Positions 57,109-64,000 of a DNA stretch of 64,000 bases are shown here, piece after piece (positions within the stretch are counted from its first letter, which is position 1; each line of letters starts with the position of its first letter). The notes beneath the pieces were generated by a model that saw only the letters and a program-made list of their open reading frames with translations, made no database searches and was not told the origin of the DNA. A program made the position numbers and the translations under genes. Source of the stretch: an uncultured Lachnospiraceae bacterium (lineage in GTDB: Bacteria > Bacillota > Clostridia > Lachnospirales > Lachnospiraceae); assembly GCA_947630025.1 (NCBI GenBank), contig CANRFZ010000009.1, positions 1 to 64,000 on the forward strand, given 5' to 3'.

Positions 57109-58218
57109 CTATGCCACTGTCGTAAAGTTGACGGGAAGAATAACGTAAATATAACTTTCTTCACTGTTTCTGATAAAGCAGGGCGCTTTCGGGTTCACCA
57201 TATAGAGATCCACTTCCTCATCGTCTATCACACGGAGGGCTTCTATCAGGAATTTCGGATTGAATCCTATCATCAGATCCTTTCCTTCCTTCGTTATATC
57301 AATTTCTTCGTCCATACTTCCCATTGTGGAATTTAGTTTTAGTTCCATCGAAAGATCGGAAATATTGATGATAACGGGCTTTTTATCTCCCTCTTTGACC
57401 AGTACGGTAGCTCTGTCGATACAGTCAAGCAGCTCTTTTTTATTGATTTTTACTTTTGTCTCATAATCGTTGGAAAGCATCTGGTCGATATTGAAATATT
57501 CGCCCTCGATCAGCCTCGATACAACGATGGTTCTGTCAAATTCAAACAGGATATGTTTGTCCGTAAAATAAATGTTGACGTCTTTGTCCATATCGCCGGA
57601 CAGGATCTTGCTGATCTCGTTGAGCGTTTTGCCCGGCACTACGACTTTTTTATGTTCATAAGAATTTTTAAGAGCAATCTTTCTGACGGATATTCTGTGT
57701 CCGTCGAGAGAAACCACTTTCAGCATATCGTCGTTGATTTCAAAAAGTTCTCCCGTCATCAGCCTGTTATTGTCGTTATCGGCGATGGAGAAGATTGTCT
57801 GTCTGATCACTTCTTTCAAAGTAAACTGAGAGATGACAACACTGTCATTTTTTTCTACTTCAGGAAGAAATGAAAATTCTTCTCCCGATTTGCCGGGAAT
57901 CGTCATTTTTGATTTTTCACACAAAATCTTTGTCATAAGAGAATCGTCCGTCTCCACCGTGATGTCGCTGTCGGGAAGTTTTCTGACGATATCGGAAAAG
58001 ATCTTAGAGTCTAAGGCTACCATTCCCTTTTCTACAATCTCACCGTCGATCACGGTCTCTATGCCAAGCTCCATATCATTGGCCGTCAGTTTGATCACTC
58101 CGCTTCTCGTATCTATGAGAATACATTCCAGAATAGACATCGTCGTCTTGCTGGGAACGGCTTTGGATACGGTCTGAATCCCGTTTAGTAAGTTGGATTT
58201 TGAACATACAATCTTCAT
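57109..58218 (-). CDS. dnaN: DNA polymerase III subunit beta (sliding clamp)
   Basis: Ring-shaped clamp of 369 residues that tethers DNA polymerase III. The three-domain pattern is seen, with MKIVCSKSNLLNGIQTVSKAV at the start, LMTGELFEI and DGHRISVRK in the middle, and the C-terminal end SYIYVILPVNF. Preceded by AAAGGA. Confidence 0.97.
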   Translation of the reverse strand: MKIVCSKSNLLNGIQTVSKAVPSKTTMSILECILIDTRSGVIKLTANDMELGIETVIDGEIVEKGMVALDSKIFSDIVRKLPDSDITVETDDSLMTKILCEKSKMTIPGKSGEEFSFLPEVEKNDSVVISQFTLKEVIRQTIFSIADNDNNRLMTGELFEINDDMLKVVSLDGHRISVRKIALKNSYEHKKVVVPGKTLNEISKILSGDMDKDVNIYFTDKHILFEFDRTIVVSRLIEGEYFNIDQMLSNDYETKVKINKKELLDCIDRATVLVKEGDKKPVIINISDLSMELKLNSTMGSMDEEIDITKEGKDLMIGFNPKFLIEALRVIDDEEVDLYMVNPKAPCFIRNSEESYIYVILPVNFTTVA

Positions 58219-58516
58219 CTGTGCATAAATTCCTTTCTTGTTTTTGACAAAAATGAGCGCCGCCTTAAAACAATTTATAAATAAATAATTTCGTAATCTT
58301 AATCATAAAGGATGTTGATATGTGTATAACCTTATCTATTATACTATTTTTCAGCCGAAATGAAAACGATTAAGATGTTAAAAACTCAGGATAACTATAA
58401 AAAAAATTGTGAATTATCAACATACGGCTTTTTTTCATCCGGAAGGCATTCCGGTGAAAATTAAGGATATCAACATTTTTTCTGTCAAATGTGGAAAAAT
58501 AAGAGGATAAAAAGTT
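58219..58516. other. oriC: Intergenic origin element between dnaA and dnaN
   Basis: AT-rich stretch of 298 bases with no gene. DnaA-box-like sequences: TGTGTATAA (58321-58329; TTATACACA on the other strand), TTATCAACA (58414-58422) and TGTGGAAAA (58490-58498). It matches the second half of a bipartite Firmicutes origin. Confidence 0.65.
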
Positions 58517-59899
58517 TTAGGAAGGATTTATCTTCTTTTTGATGATATCCACTTTATTCTTAATGTCTTCATCCGTCTCGATCTCTGTCGTGATCTTCTT
58601 AATGCCGTGAATCACGGTAGTGTGATCTTTCTTTTCAAGGAGCTTCGCAATATCCGTCAGGGACATTCCTATGATATTCCTGCAGAGATACATAACGATC
58701 TGCCGCGGCAGCACAAATTCCGAATTTCTTTTTTTGGACGTAATATCACCGGGATCTACTCCAAAATGTTCGGCGACCACTTCTATAATAAGAGAAGGCG
58801 TCACTTTCTTGGGCTGGTTCGGATAGATGACATCTTTCAGGGCTTCTTCCGCATTTTCAAGGTTGATCTCCACGTTATTTAACTTGGAAAACGCTATGAT
58901 CTTATTAAAAGCGCCTTCCAGCTCCCTGATGTTGGATTTGATGTTGTTGGCAATATACTGAAATATTTTATCGTCTATCTTCTTATTATATATGTCAGCA
59001 TTTTTTCGCAGGATGGCCATTCTCGTCTCATAGTCGGGCGGCTGGATATCCGCGATCAGGCCCCACTCAAATCGGGAACGGAAACGCTCCTCCAGCGTTT
59101 CCATATCTTTAGGAGGTTTGTCCGATGAGAGAATCACTTGTTTTCCGACGGAATGGAGCGCGTTGAACGTGTGGAAAAATTCTTCCTGGGTACTCTCTTT
59201 TCCTATGATAAATTGAATATCGTCTATCATTAGGACATCTACTGTCCTATATTTTTCCCTTAATTTATTCATCTTGGAGGCGTCGCCGCTTCGGATGCAG
59301 TCGATCACCTCGTTTGTGAAGGCTTCGGAAGTGACATAGAGCACCTTCATCTCAGGATTCTGTTCCAGAATAAAATGTCCGATGGAGTGCATCAAATGCG
59401 TTTTGCCCAGTCCGGCGCCTCCGTATATATAGAGAGGGTTGTAGACTTTGCCGGGGGATTCCGCCACTGCGAGGGAGGCGGAATGTGCAAATTTATTGTT
59501 GCTGCCGACAACGAACGTGTCAAAAATATATTTCGGGTTCAAGTTGGCATTTTCATAATTGATATTATAGGTAGTCTTATTATTTAGGGCGGAAATACTG
59601 TCAGAGTCATCCCCCTGCGCGTCTTTTTCCAAAATAAAAGTAACGTCGTATGTGTGATTCATCATTTCAGAGATCGTGACCTGAAAAAAAATCCTGTATT
59701 TGGACGAAATGTAATTCAGCGCGTGGGCCTGATCGGAAGGGATCATAATCGTCACAACGTCGTCCTTGACCTGATGAAAAGTAAGAGGTTTGATCCAGGT
59801 ATTATAAGAAATGTCGGAAAGGTCATACTCCTTCCGCAGCGTTTCCTTGATTAAGTCCCAGTTTTCCCTGATAGAATCCTTTTCTTTGATAGAATCCAT
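58517..59899 (-). CDS. dnaA: Chromosomal replication initiator protein DnaA
   Basis: Protein of 460 residues that binds DnaA boxes and opens the origin. Domain I is at 1-80, the AAA+ domain has GGAGLGKTHLMHSIGH and VDVLMIDDIQFI, and the C-terminal DNA-binding domain ends in LEKKDHTTVIHGIKKI. Start at 59899 follows GGTGGG; a GTG four codons upstream is possible. Confidence 0.97.
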   Translation of the reverse strand: MDSIKEKDSIRENWDLIKETLRKEYDLSDISYNTWIKPLTFHQVKDDVVTIMIPSDQAHALNYISSKYRIFFQVTISEMMNHTYDVTFILEKDAQGDDSDSISALNNKTTYNINYENANLNPKYIFDTFVVGSNNKFAHSASLAVAESPGKVYNPLYIYGGAGLGKTHLMHSIGHFILEQNPEMKVLYVTSEAFTNEVIDCIRSGDASKMNKLREKYRTVDVLMIDDIQFIIGKESTQEEFFHTFNALHSVGKQVILSSDKPPKDMETLEERFRSRFEWGLIADIQPPDYETRMAILRKNADIYNKKIDDKIFQYIANNIKSNIRELEGAFNKIIAFSKLNNVEINLENAEEALKDVIYPNQPKKVTPSLIIEVVAEHFGVDPGDITSKKRNSEFVLPRQIVMYLCRNIIGMSLTDIAKLLEKKDHTTVIHGIKKITTEIETDEDIKNKVDIIKKKINPS

Positions 59900-59977
59900 T
59901 ACAAAACCCACCCGTACAAAATAGTGCCGCGGCCCCGCCTGCGGTTATGTTATGATATCGAAACTAACCTACATTAT

Positions 59978-60006
59978 ATAATAATATAAATATATTAAAA
60001 ATTCAA
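59978..60006 (-). promoter_or_regulatory. Candidate dnaA promoter
   Basis: TTGAAT (60006-60001) and TATTAT (59983-59978) on the minus strand are 17 bases apart, about 80 bases before the dnaA start. The region is so AT-rich that chance matches are possible. Confidence 0.5.
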
Positions 60007-60244
60007 ATGATAAGTTATGAGAAAGATATCGGGATTTTTACACATAAGTTTACATATTCTGTATTTTATGATTTTATCATGTGTATAACAGAAGCAAAAG
60101 TTATAAACATCTCTGTCTATTTGTTTTATATGGGGATTTTCGGCAGAGATTTCTATTTATAAACATGGCTAAGATAAGTTATACACAAGTTATACACATT
60201 ATGTGGATATATTTATGTAAAGTGGATAAAAAAGACAGAATACC

Positions 60245-60281
60245 ATATCTTGATTTATTTTTTTCTTTTTAATCAAGATAT
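60245..60281. repeat. Inverted repeat in the origin region
   Basis: ATATCTTGATT (60245-60255) and AATCAAGATAT (60271-60281) are exact 11-bp complements around a T-rich loop, just past the DnaA boxes. Confidence 0.65.
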
Positions 60282-60342
60282 AGATCCAAAAAAAATTAAT
60301 TTTTTTCAGGATTTTTTCATCACAAAAAATCCCTGTATTTAC

Positions 60343-60371
60343 TTGACGTTTGGCATTTAATTATATATAAT
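60343..60371 (+). promoter_or_regulatory. Promoter of the rpmH operon
   Basis: TTGACG (60343-60348) and TATAAT (60366-60371) are 17 bases apart, near-consensus sigma-A, 82 bases before rpmH. Confidence 0.8.
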
Positions 60372-60453
60372 CAAACTGTTGTTTTTCCAATGAAATGAAT
60401 CAGAATGACTGCCTTATAGATGTGTTAAGGTTTGGAAAAGGGAGGTGCATCGT

Positions 60454-60588
60454 ATGAAAATGACTTATCAGCCCAAGAAAAGACATAGGGCTAAGGTTCA
60501 CGGCTTCAGAAAGAGAATGAGCACGAAGGGCGGAAGAAAAGTATTGGCAGCCAGACGTGCAAAAGGAAGAAAGAGATTATCAGCATAG
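60454..60588 (+). CDS. rpmH: 50S ribosomal protein L34
   Basis: Small basic ribosomal protein of 44 residues, [20 protein letters not shown] followed by [20 protein letters not shown], the universal L34 pattern. Preceded by GGGAGGTG. First gene of the rpmH-rnpA-yidD-yidC-jag-mnmE series. Confidence 0.98.
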   Translation: MKMTYQPKKRHRAKVHGFRKRMSTKGGRKVLAARRAKGRKRLSA

Positions 60589-60649
60589 GCCGCAGATTTG
60601 TGGCCTATTTTTCTCCGATAAAATAGGTCGCGGAAAGGTACGGTTCCAG

Positions 60650-61009
60650 ATGATATTTTCGGAATCCTTAAAAAAGACAAGAGATTTCCAGAATGTTTAC
60701 AAAAAAGGAAAGAGTTACGCGAATAAGTATCTGGTAATGTATGTATGGAAAAACAACACGGAGAGAAACAGACTGGGAATAAGCGCCAGTAAAAAGATCG
60801 GCAACAGTGTGGTGAGACACAGGTTTGCCAGACTGGTGAGAGAGAGTTACCGGCTACACGAAAATATATTTAATAGTGGTTTAGATATAGTAGTCGTTGC
60901 TAGAAAAAGTGCTGCCCTCGCGGGATATCGTGAGATTGAGGCGGCGTTGTTACATCTTTCAAAGCTCCACCGTATCATTCAGGTTTCTTGTTACGGTGAA
61001 GAACATTAG
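60650..61009 (+). CDS. rnpA: Ribonuclease P protein component
   Basis: Basic protein of 119 residues that helps the RNase P RNA mature tRNA 5' ends. The signature [20 protein letters not shown], then RLVRESYR, is the RNase P protein motif. The start at 60650 follows GGAAAGG; an upstream in-frame start at 60557 lies inside rpmH and is unlikely. Confidence 0.96.
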   Translation: MIFSESLKKTRDFQNVYKKGKSYANKYLVMYVWKNNTERNRLGISASKKIGNSVVRHRFARLVRESYRLHENIFNSGLDIVVVARKSAALAGYREIEAALLHLSKLHRIIQVSCYGEEH

Positions 61010-61017
61010 AAATTGAT

Positions 61018-61227
61018 ATGAAAAAAGCACTAATTTATCTTATTAAATTCTATAAAAAATATATTTCTCCGATGAAAAGCACGAAGTGCCCTTATTTTCC
61101 TACCTGCTCGGACTACGGACTGGAAGCGGTCGAGAAATACGGCGCCGTCAAGGGAGGACTCTTGGCCCTGTGGAGAATATGCAGATGTAATCCTTTTTCA
61201 AAAGGCGGTTATGATCCCGTTCCGTGA
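61018..61227 (+). CDS. yidD: Membrane protein insertion efficiency factor YidD
   Basis: Protein of 69 residues with the conserved pattern [30 protein letters not shown] and GGYDPVP. It assists YidC-dependent membrane insertion. It lies 8 bases after rnpA. Confidence 0.96.
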   Translation: MKKALIYLIKFYKKYISPMKSTKCPYFPTCSDYGLEAVEKYGAVKGGLLALWRICRCNPFSKGGYDPVP

Positions 61228-61262
61228 CGGAGCGGAAAAGAGTTTAAGGAGGTAATTTTATC

Positions 61263-62579
61263 GTGTCAGTTATGTTGTTGACCCAGTATCAAGGTAAAAT
61301 TGCGGGGCCTATCGCAAAATTGCTGGGTTATATTATGGAAGGCATTTTTTTCCTTTTGGACAAGATCGGCCTTCCGAACATCGGACTTTCCATTATCCTG
61401 TTCACGATTGTGATCTATCTTCTGCTGATGCCTCTCACGATCAAGCAGCAGAAGTTTTCCAAGTTATCGACCAAGATGAGTCCCGAACTGCAGGCGATTC
61501 AGGCTAAGTATAAAGGAAAAACCGATAATGAGTCCATGATGGCGATGCAGACGGAGACGAAGGCCGTCTATGCAAAATACGGCGTATCGCCGTCCGGAAG
61601 CTGCGTGCAGCTTTTGATTCAAATGCCTATTCTGCTGGCGTTGTATCGCGTTATCTACAATATGCCCGCTTACGTAGGCAAAATTAAAGAGGCTTTTTTC
61701 CCGCTGGTAGACAAACTGATCGCGCAGAAGGGAAGCGCTGATTTTATTCAGACCTTTTCTCAGGCAGGGATGTATTCCAAGCAGTTTACCAACGAATCGT
61801 TTACGGGCGGTGTGACTTCTTATGTGCAGAACACTTTTATCGATGTATTAAATAAGGCGTCCTCCGCGGAATGGCTCAGTATCAAGGATAAGTTTCCGAC
61901 GCTTTCTTCGGACGTGGATCAGACGCTTTCCCTGCTGAACCGTTATAACAGTTTTTTGGGGCTGAATATCGCAAACTCTCCTTCTTATATGATGAAGGAG
62001 GCGATTTCTTCCAGATCTTTTCTTCTGGTGATCGCGGCGCTTTCGATTCCTGTCCTTGCGGCGGCAACACAGTGGATCAACGTCAAGCTGATGCCCCAGC
62101 AGCCCACGGATCAGAATAACAAGAATGCCAACGACCAGCAGAACGCCATGATGCAGTCCATGAAGACAATGAATATGGTTATGCCTATCATGTCGGCGTT
62201 CTTCTGCTACACGCTTCCTTCCGGTATGGGACTGTACTGGGTGGCAGGCGCGGTCGTAAGAAGCGTCCAGCAGGTCGTGATCAATAAGCACATCGACAAG
62301 ATGGATCTGGACGAAGTCATTAAGAATAATGAGGCGAAAGCCAAAAAGAAAATGCAGAAGCTGAACGAGAGAAACGAAAAAATGGCGGCTTATGCAAACA
62401 TGAATACCAAAAATGTGTCGGGTATTCCCAAGAGCCAGTCAAAACCGGGCATGACGCAGCAGGAAAAAGAAGAAGCGGTGAAGAAATCCACGGAATACTA
62501 CAACCGGAATGCGAAACCCGGCAGTATGATGTCCAAGGCGAACATGGTAAAACAGTATAACGAGAAAAATAATAAGTAA
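61263..62579 (+). CDS. yidC: Membrane protein insertase YidC/Oxa1
   Basis: Membrane insertase of 438 residues of the Gram-positive type. The start is a GTG with AAGGAGG 10 bases before. Membrane segments include a first helix about 20-40, LSIILFTIVIYLLLMPLTIKQ, a hydrophobic pair around 100-130, and the later LLVIAALSIPVLAAATQW and MNMVMPIMSAFFCYTLPSG. The tail is Lys/Asn/Gln-rich and binds ribosomes. No lipobox is evident at the N-terminus, unlike Bacillus SpoIIIJ, and a long loop lies between segments (about 145-230). Confidence 0.95.
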   Translation: MSVMLLTQYQGKIAGPIAKLLGYIMEGIFFLLDKIGLPNIGLSIILFTIVIYLLLMPLTIKQQKFSKLSTKMSPELQAIQAKYKGKTDNESMMAMQTETKAVYAKYGVSPSGSCVQLLIQMPILLALYRVIYNMPAYVGKIKEAFFPLVDKLIAQKGSADFIQTFSQAGMYSKQFTNESFTGGVTSYVQNTFIDVLNKASSAEWLSIKDKFPTLSSDVDQTLSLLNRYNSFLGLNIANSPSYMMKEAISSRSFLLVIAALSIPVLAAATQWINVKLMPQQPTDQNNKNANDQQNAMMQSMKTMNMVMPIMSAFFCYTLPSGMGLYWVAGAVVRSVQQVVINKHIDKMDLDEVIKNNEAKAKKKMQKLNERNEKMAAYANMNTKNVSGIPKSQSKPGMTQQEKEEAVKKSTEYYNRNAKPGSMMSKANMVKQYNEKNNK

Positions 62580-62594
62580 GAGGAGGAACTGACA

Positions 62595-63236
62595 ATGGAA
62601 GAATATATCGAAGTATCGGCAAAAACGCTCGACGACGCCATCACGGAGGCGTGCCAGAGACTGACGGTGACAAGCGATAAACTGGAGTATGAGGTGGTTG
62701 AGGAAGGTTCTTCGGGATTCCTCGGAATCGGCTCCAAGCCATTTGTGATCCGCGCGAAAGCGAAATGTTCCGTGGAAGATAACGCGAAAGATTTCCTGAA
62801 AAGCGTGTTCGAGGCGATGAACCTGACGGTAGTCGTAGATGTGAAGTATGACGAAGCCGAGAGCAGCATGGAGATCAATTTAAACGGCGACGACATGGGC
62901 GTGCTGATCGGCAAGAGAGGACAGACATTGGATTCCCTGCAGTATCTCGTCTCTCTGGTAGTCAATAAAGGCGCGGAAAATTATATCAGAGTCAAAGTAG
63001 ATACGGAGAATTACCGCGAGAGAAGAAAAGAAACCCTCGAAAACCTTGCGAAGAATATTTCTTATAAGGTTAAGAGAACCAAACGCCCCGTCTCTCTGGA
63101 GCCGATGAATCCTTATGAGAGAAGAATCATCCACTCTGCGCTCCAGAACGATAAATATGTGACGACCTACAGTGAAGGGGAAGAACCTTTCCGGCACGTG
63201 GTAGTCGTTCTGAAGAAATATGAGAGAAATGCGTAA
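62595..63236 (+). CDS. jag: Jag/KhpB RNA-binding protein
   Basis: Protein of 213 residues: Jag-N domain (1-55; EEYIEVSAKTLDDAITEACQ, GSSGFLGIGSKPF), a KH-like domain (about 85-155; GVLIGKRGQTLDSLQYLVS) and R3H (about 155-213; LEPMNPYERRIIHSALQ). It binds RNA and works with YidC and cell-division or cell-wall functions in Firmicutes. Ribosome site GAGGAGG lies before the ATG. Confidence 0.95.
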   Translation: MEEYIEVSAKTLDDAITEACQRLTVTSDKLEYEVVEEGSSGFLGIGSKPFVIRAKAKCSVEDNAKDFLKSVFEAMNLTVVVDVKYDEAESSMEINLNGDDMGVLIGKRGQTLDSLQYLVSLVVNKGAENYIRVKVDTENYRERRKETLENLAKNISYKVKRTKRPVSLEPMNPYERRIIHSALQNDKYVTTYSEGEEPFRHVVVVLKKYERNA

Positions 63237-63293
63237 TATGAAGAACTGATTTGTCATACAAAGACATATCATACAGGAATATAAGAAAGTGTC

Positions 63294-63328
63294 AGAAGGC
63301 GGCGGGATGATAGGTCTGTCGCCTTTTC
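63294..63328 (+). terminator. Weak terminator-like hairpin after jag
   Basis: AAGGCG (63296-63301) and CGCCTT (63320-63325) with an 18-base loop are followed by TTCTTT. Six pairs only, so strength is doubtful. Confidence 0.4.
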
Positions 63329-63442
63329 TTTCCCATAGGCAGAAAGAGCAGGCTATAGTAAGCGCATATCCATCCGGCGGATGCTATGGGATGAGATGTT
63401 ATGGATTGATTCAGGCCGGTACGGAAGGAGGTTGTTTTTCCT

Positions 63443-64000
63443 ATGAAAAATACATCTGTTTCGGATTGCGGAAAAAGAGAAGATACGATCGCCGCGATCG
63501 CTACGGGTATGTCCGGGTCCGGTATCGGCATCGTGCGGATCAGCGGCGGCAGCGCCATTGAAATTGCAGATAAAGTATATAGAAACAAGAAAAATGAAAA
63601 AGTTCTGAAAGAATATGATACACATACAATTCATTACGGTTTTGCCGTGGACAAAAAAGGAAACATCATCGACGAAGTGATGGTTTCCGTCATGAAGGCG
63701 CCAGCCAGCTATACGGCGGAAGATACGGTTGAGATTAACTGTCACGGCGGCGTCATGGTAATGCGTAAGGTACTGGAACTCGTCATGGAGGCAGGCGCCC
63801 GCGTCGCCCAGCCCGGAGAATTTACCAAGCGCGCTTTTTTAAACGGAAGAATCGATCTGTCCGAGGCGGAGGCGGTGATGGATCTGATTCATGCCAAAAA
63901 TGAATTTGCCCTGCAGTCCTCCGTGAGACAACTGAAAGGATCTGTGTCGGTTATTGTCAGGGAGCTGCGGGAAAAGCTTCTGCATGAGATCGCCTTTATC
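63443..64000 (+). CDS. mnmE: tRNA modification GTPase MnmE (5' part only)
   Basis: The open frame continues past the window end (186 codons visible). MKNTSVSDCGKREDTIAAIA then GIGIVRISGGSA, TIHYGFAVD, EDTVEINCHGG and PGEFTKRAFLNGRIDLSEAEAV are the N-terminal folate-binding and central-helical start of MnmE, which with MnmG modifies tRNA wobble uridine. The G domain lies outside the window. The start follows AAGGAGG, 8 bases upstream. Confidence 0.95.
   Translation, partial: MKNTSVSDCGKREDTIAAIATGMSGSGIGIVRISGGSAIEIADKVYRNKKNEKVLKEYDTHTIHYGFAVDKKGNIIDEVMVSVMKAPASYTAEDTVEINCHGGVMVMRKVLELVMEAGARVAQPGEFTKRAFLNGRIDLSEAEAVMDLIHAKNEFALQSSVRQLKGSVSVIVRELREKLLHEIAFI

Larger units (their letters stand above)
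59912..60342. other. oriC: Replication origin region between dnaA and rpmH
   Basis: The gene-free stretch is very AT-rich. DnaA-box-like sequences: TGTGTATAA (60080-60088), TTATACACA (60179-60187 and 60190-60198), TGTGGATAT (60202-60210) and AGTGGATAA (60221-60229). An AT-rich segment with many T and A runs (60250-60340) could be the unwinding element. The flanking genes are read outwards in both directions, as expected at an origin. Confidence 0.85.

Noticed and set aside
60081-60272. Small plus-strand frame of 63 codons in the origin region
   Set aside because: It spans the DnaA boxes, is AT-driven, and has no ribosome site.

Overview
The window is chromosomal DNA from a Gram-positive, low-to-middle GC Firmicute, most likely a member of the Lachnospiraceae (class Clostridia). 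This is inferred from the origin gene order rpmH-rnpA-yidD-yidC-jag-mnmE on one side and dnaA-dnaN-S4-recF-gyrB-gyrA on the other, from strong AGGAGG ribosome sites, and from many families common in gut Clostridia (CarD, DUF4956/VTC/CotH, DUF4358, MBOAT plus SGNH partner, DUF2975/YozG/DUF4173, Feo with a Cys-rich FeoB-associated peptide). I saw no rRNA, tRNA, CRISPR array or insertion sequence.

Layout. 1-5.1 kb: a ComFB-like gene, a CarD regulator, S-adenosylhomocysteinase, a degenerate EAL-HDOD protein and a D-2-hydroxyacid dehydrogenase. 5.1-7.7 kb: a BlaI-type repressor and a BlaR1-like sensor fused to an M23 domain, behind a promoter with two palindromic operators. 7.8-13 kb: accessory regulators (PadR/DUF2812, MarR/flavin-type oxidase) and an unrecognised three-gene unit (9983-12548), whose first product resembles the C-terminal part of flagellar cap protein FliD although no flagellar genes are present. 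13-17.9 kb: palindromic repeats, a second PadR pair, and a MoxR-DUF58-DUF4129-like operon. 17.9-21.8 kb: an esterase and a feoA-feoA-feoB-small peptide iron operon behind DtxR-like boxes. 21.9-25.3 kb: a VTC-DUF4956-CotH operon. 25.4-33.3 kb: XRE and Rpn genes, pgi, murG, a PHP phosphatase, DegV and a DUF4358 lipoprotein. 33.4-38.7 kb: MBOAT plus SGNH-like partner, a C39-like peptidase, and an ECF-type sigma factor with its membrane partner. 38.8-48.7 kb: DUF2975-XRE-DUF4173, MATE, ABC exporter, an orphan RelB-type antitoxin, XRE membrane protein, a 5'-truncated AAA/DUF4143 gene and a phosphoesterase.

48.7-64 kb is the origin region. A second CotH-DUF4956 pair follows gyrA directly, and its DUF4956 frame is broken by a run of ten G. 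Then come gyrA, gyrB, recF, S4, dnaN and dnaA on the minus strand, origin sequence with DnaA boxes at about 58.2-58.5 and 60.0-60.3 kb, and the ribosome/membrane-insertion operon on the plus strand up to a truncated mnmE.

The items most worth a second look are the G10 frameshift in the second DUF4956 gene, the unrecognised 9983-12548 unit, two T-rich arrays of four 13-bp repeats that each sit right after a minus-strand stop codon, and the M56-M23 sensor whose M23 domain lacks one catalytic histidine. All functional names rest on recognising motifs by eye; no database search was run.
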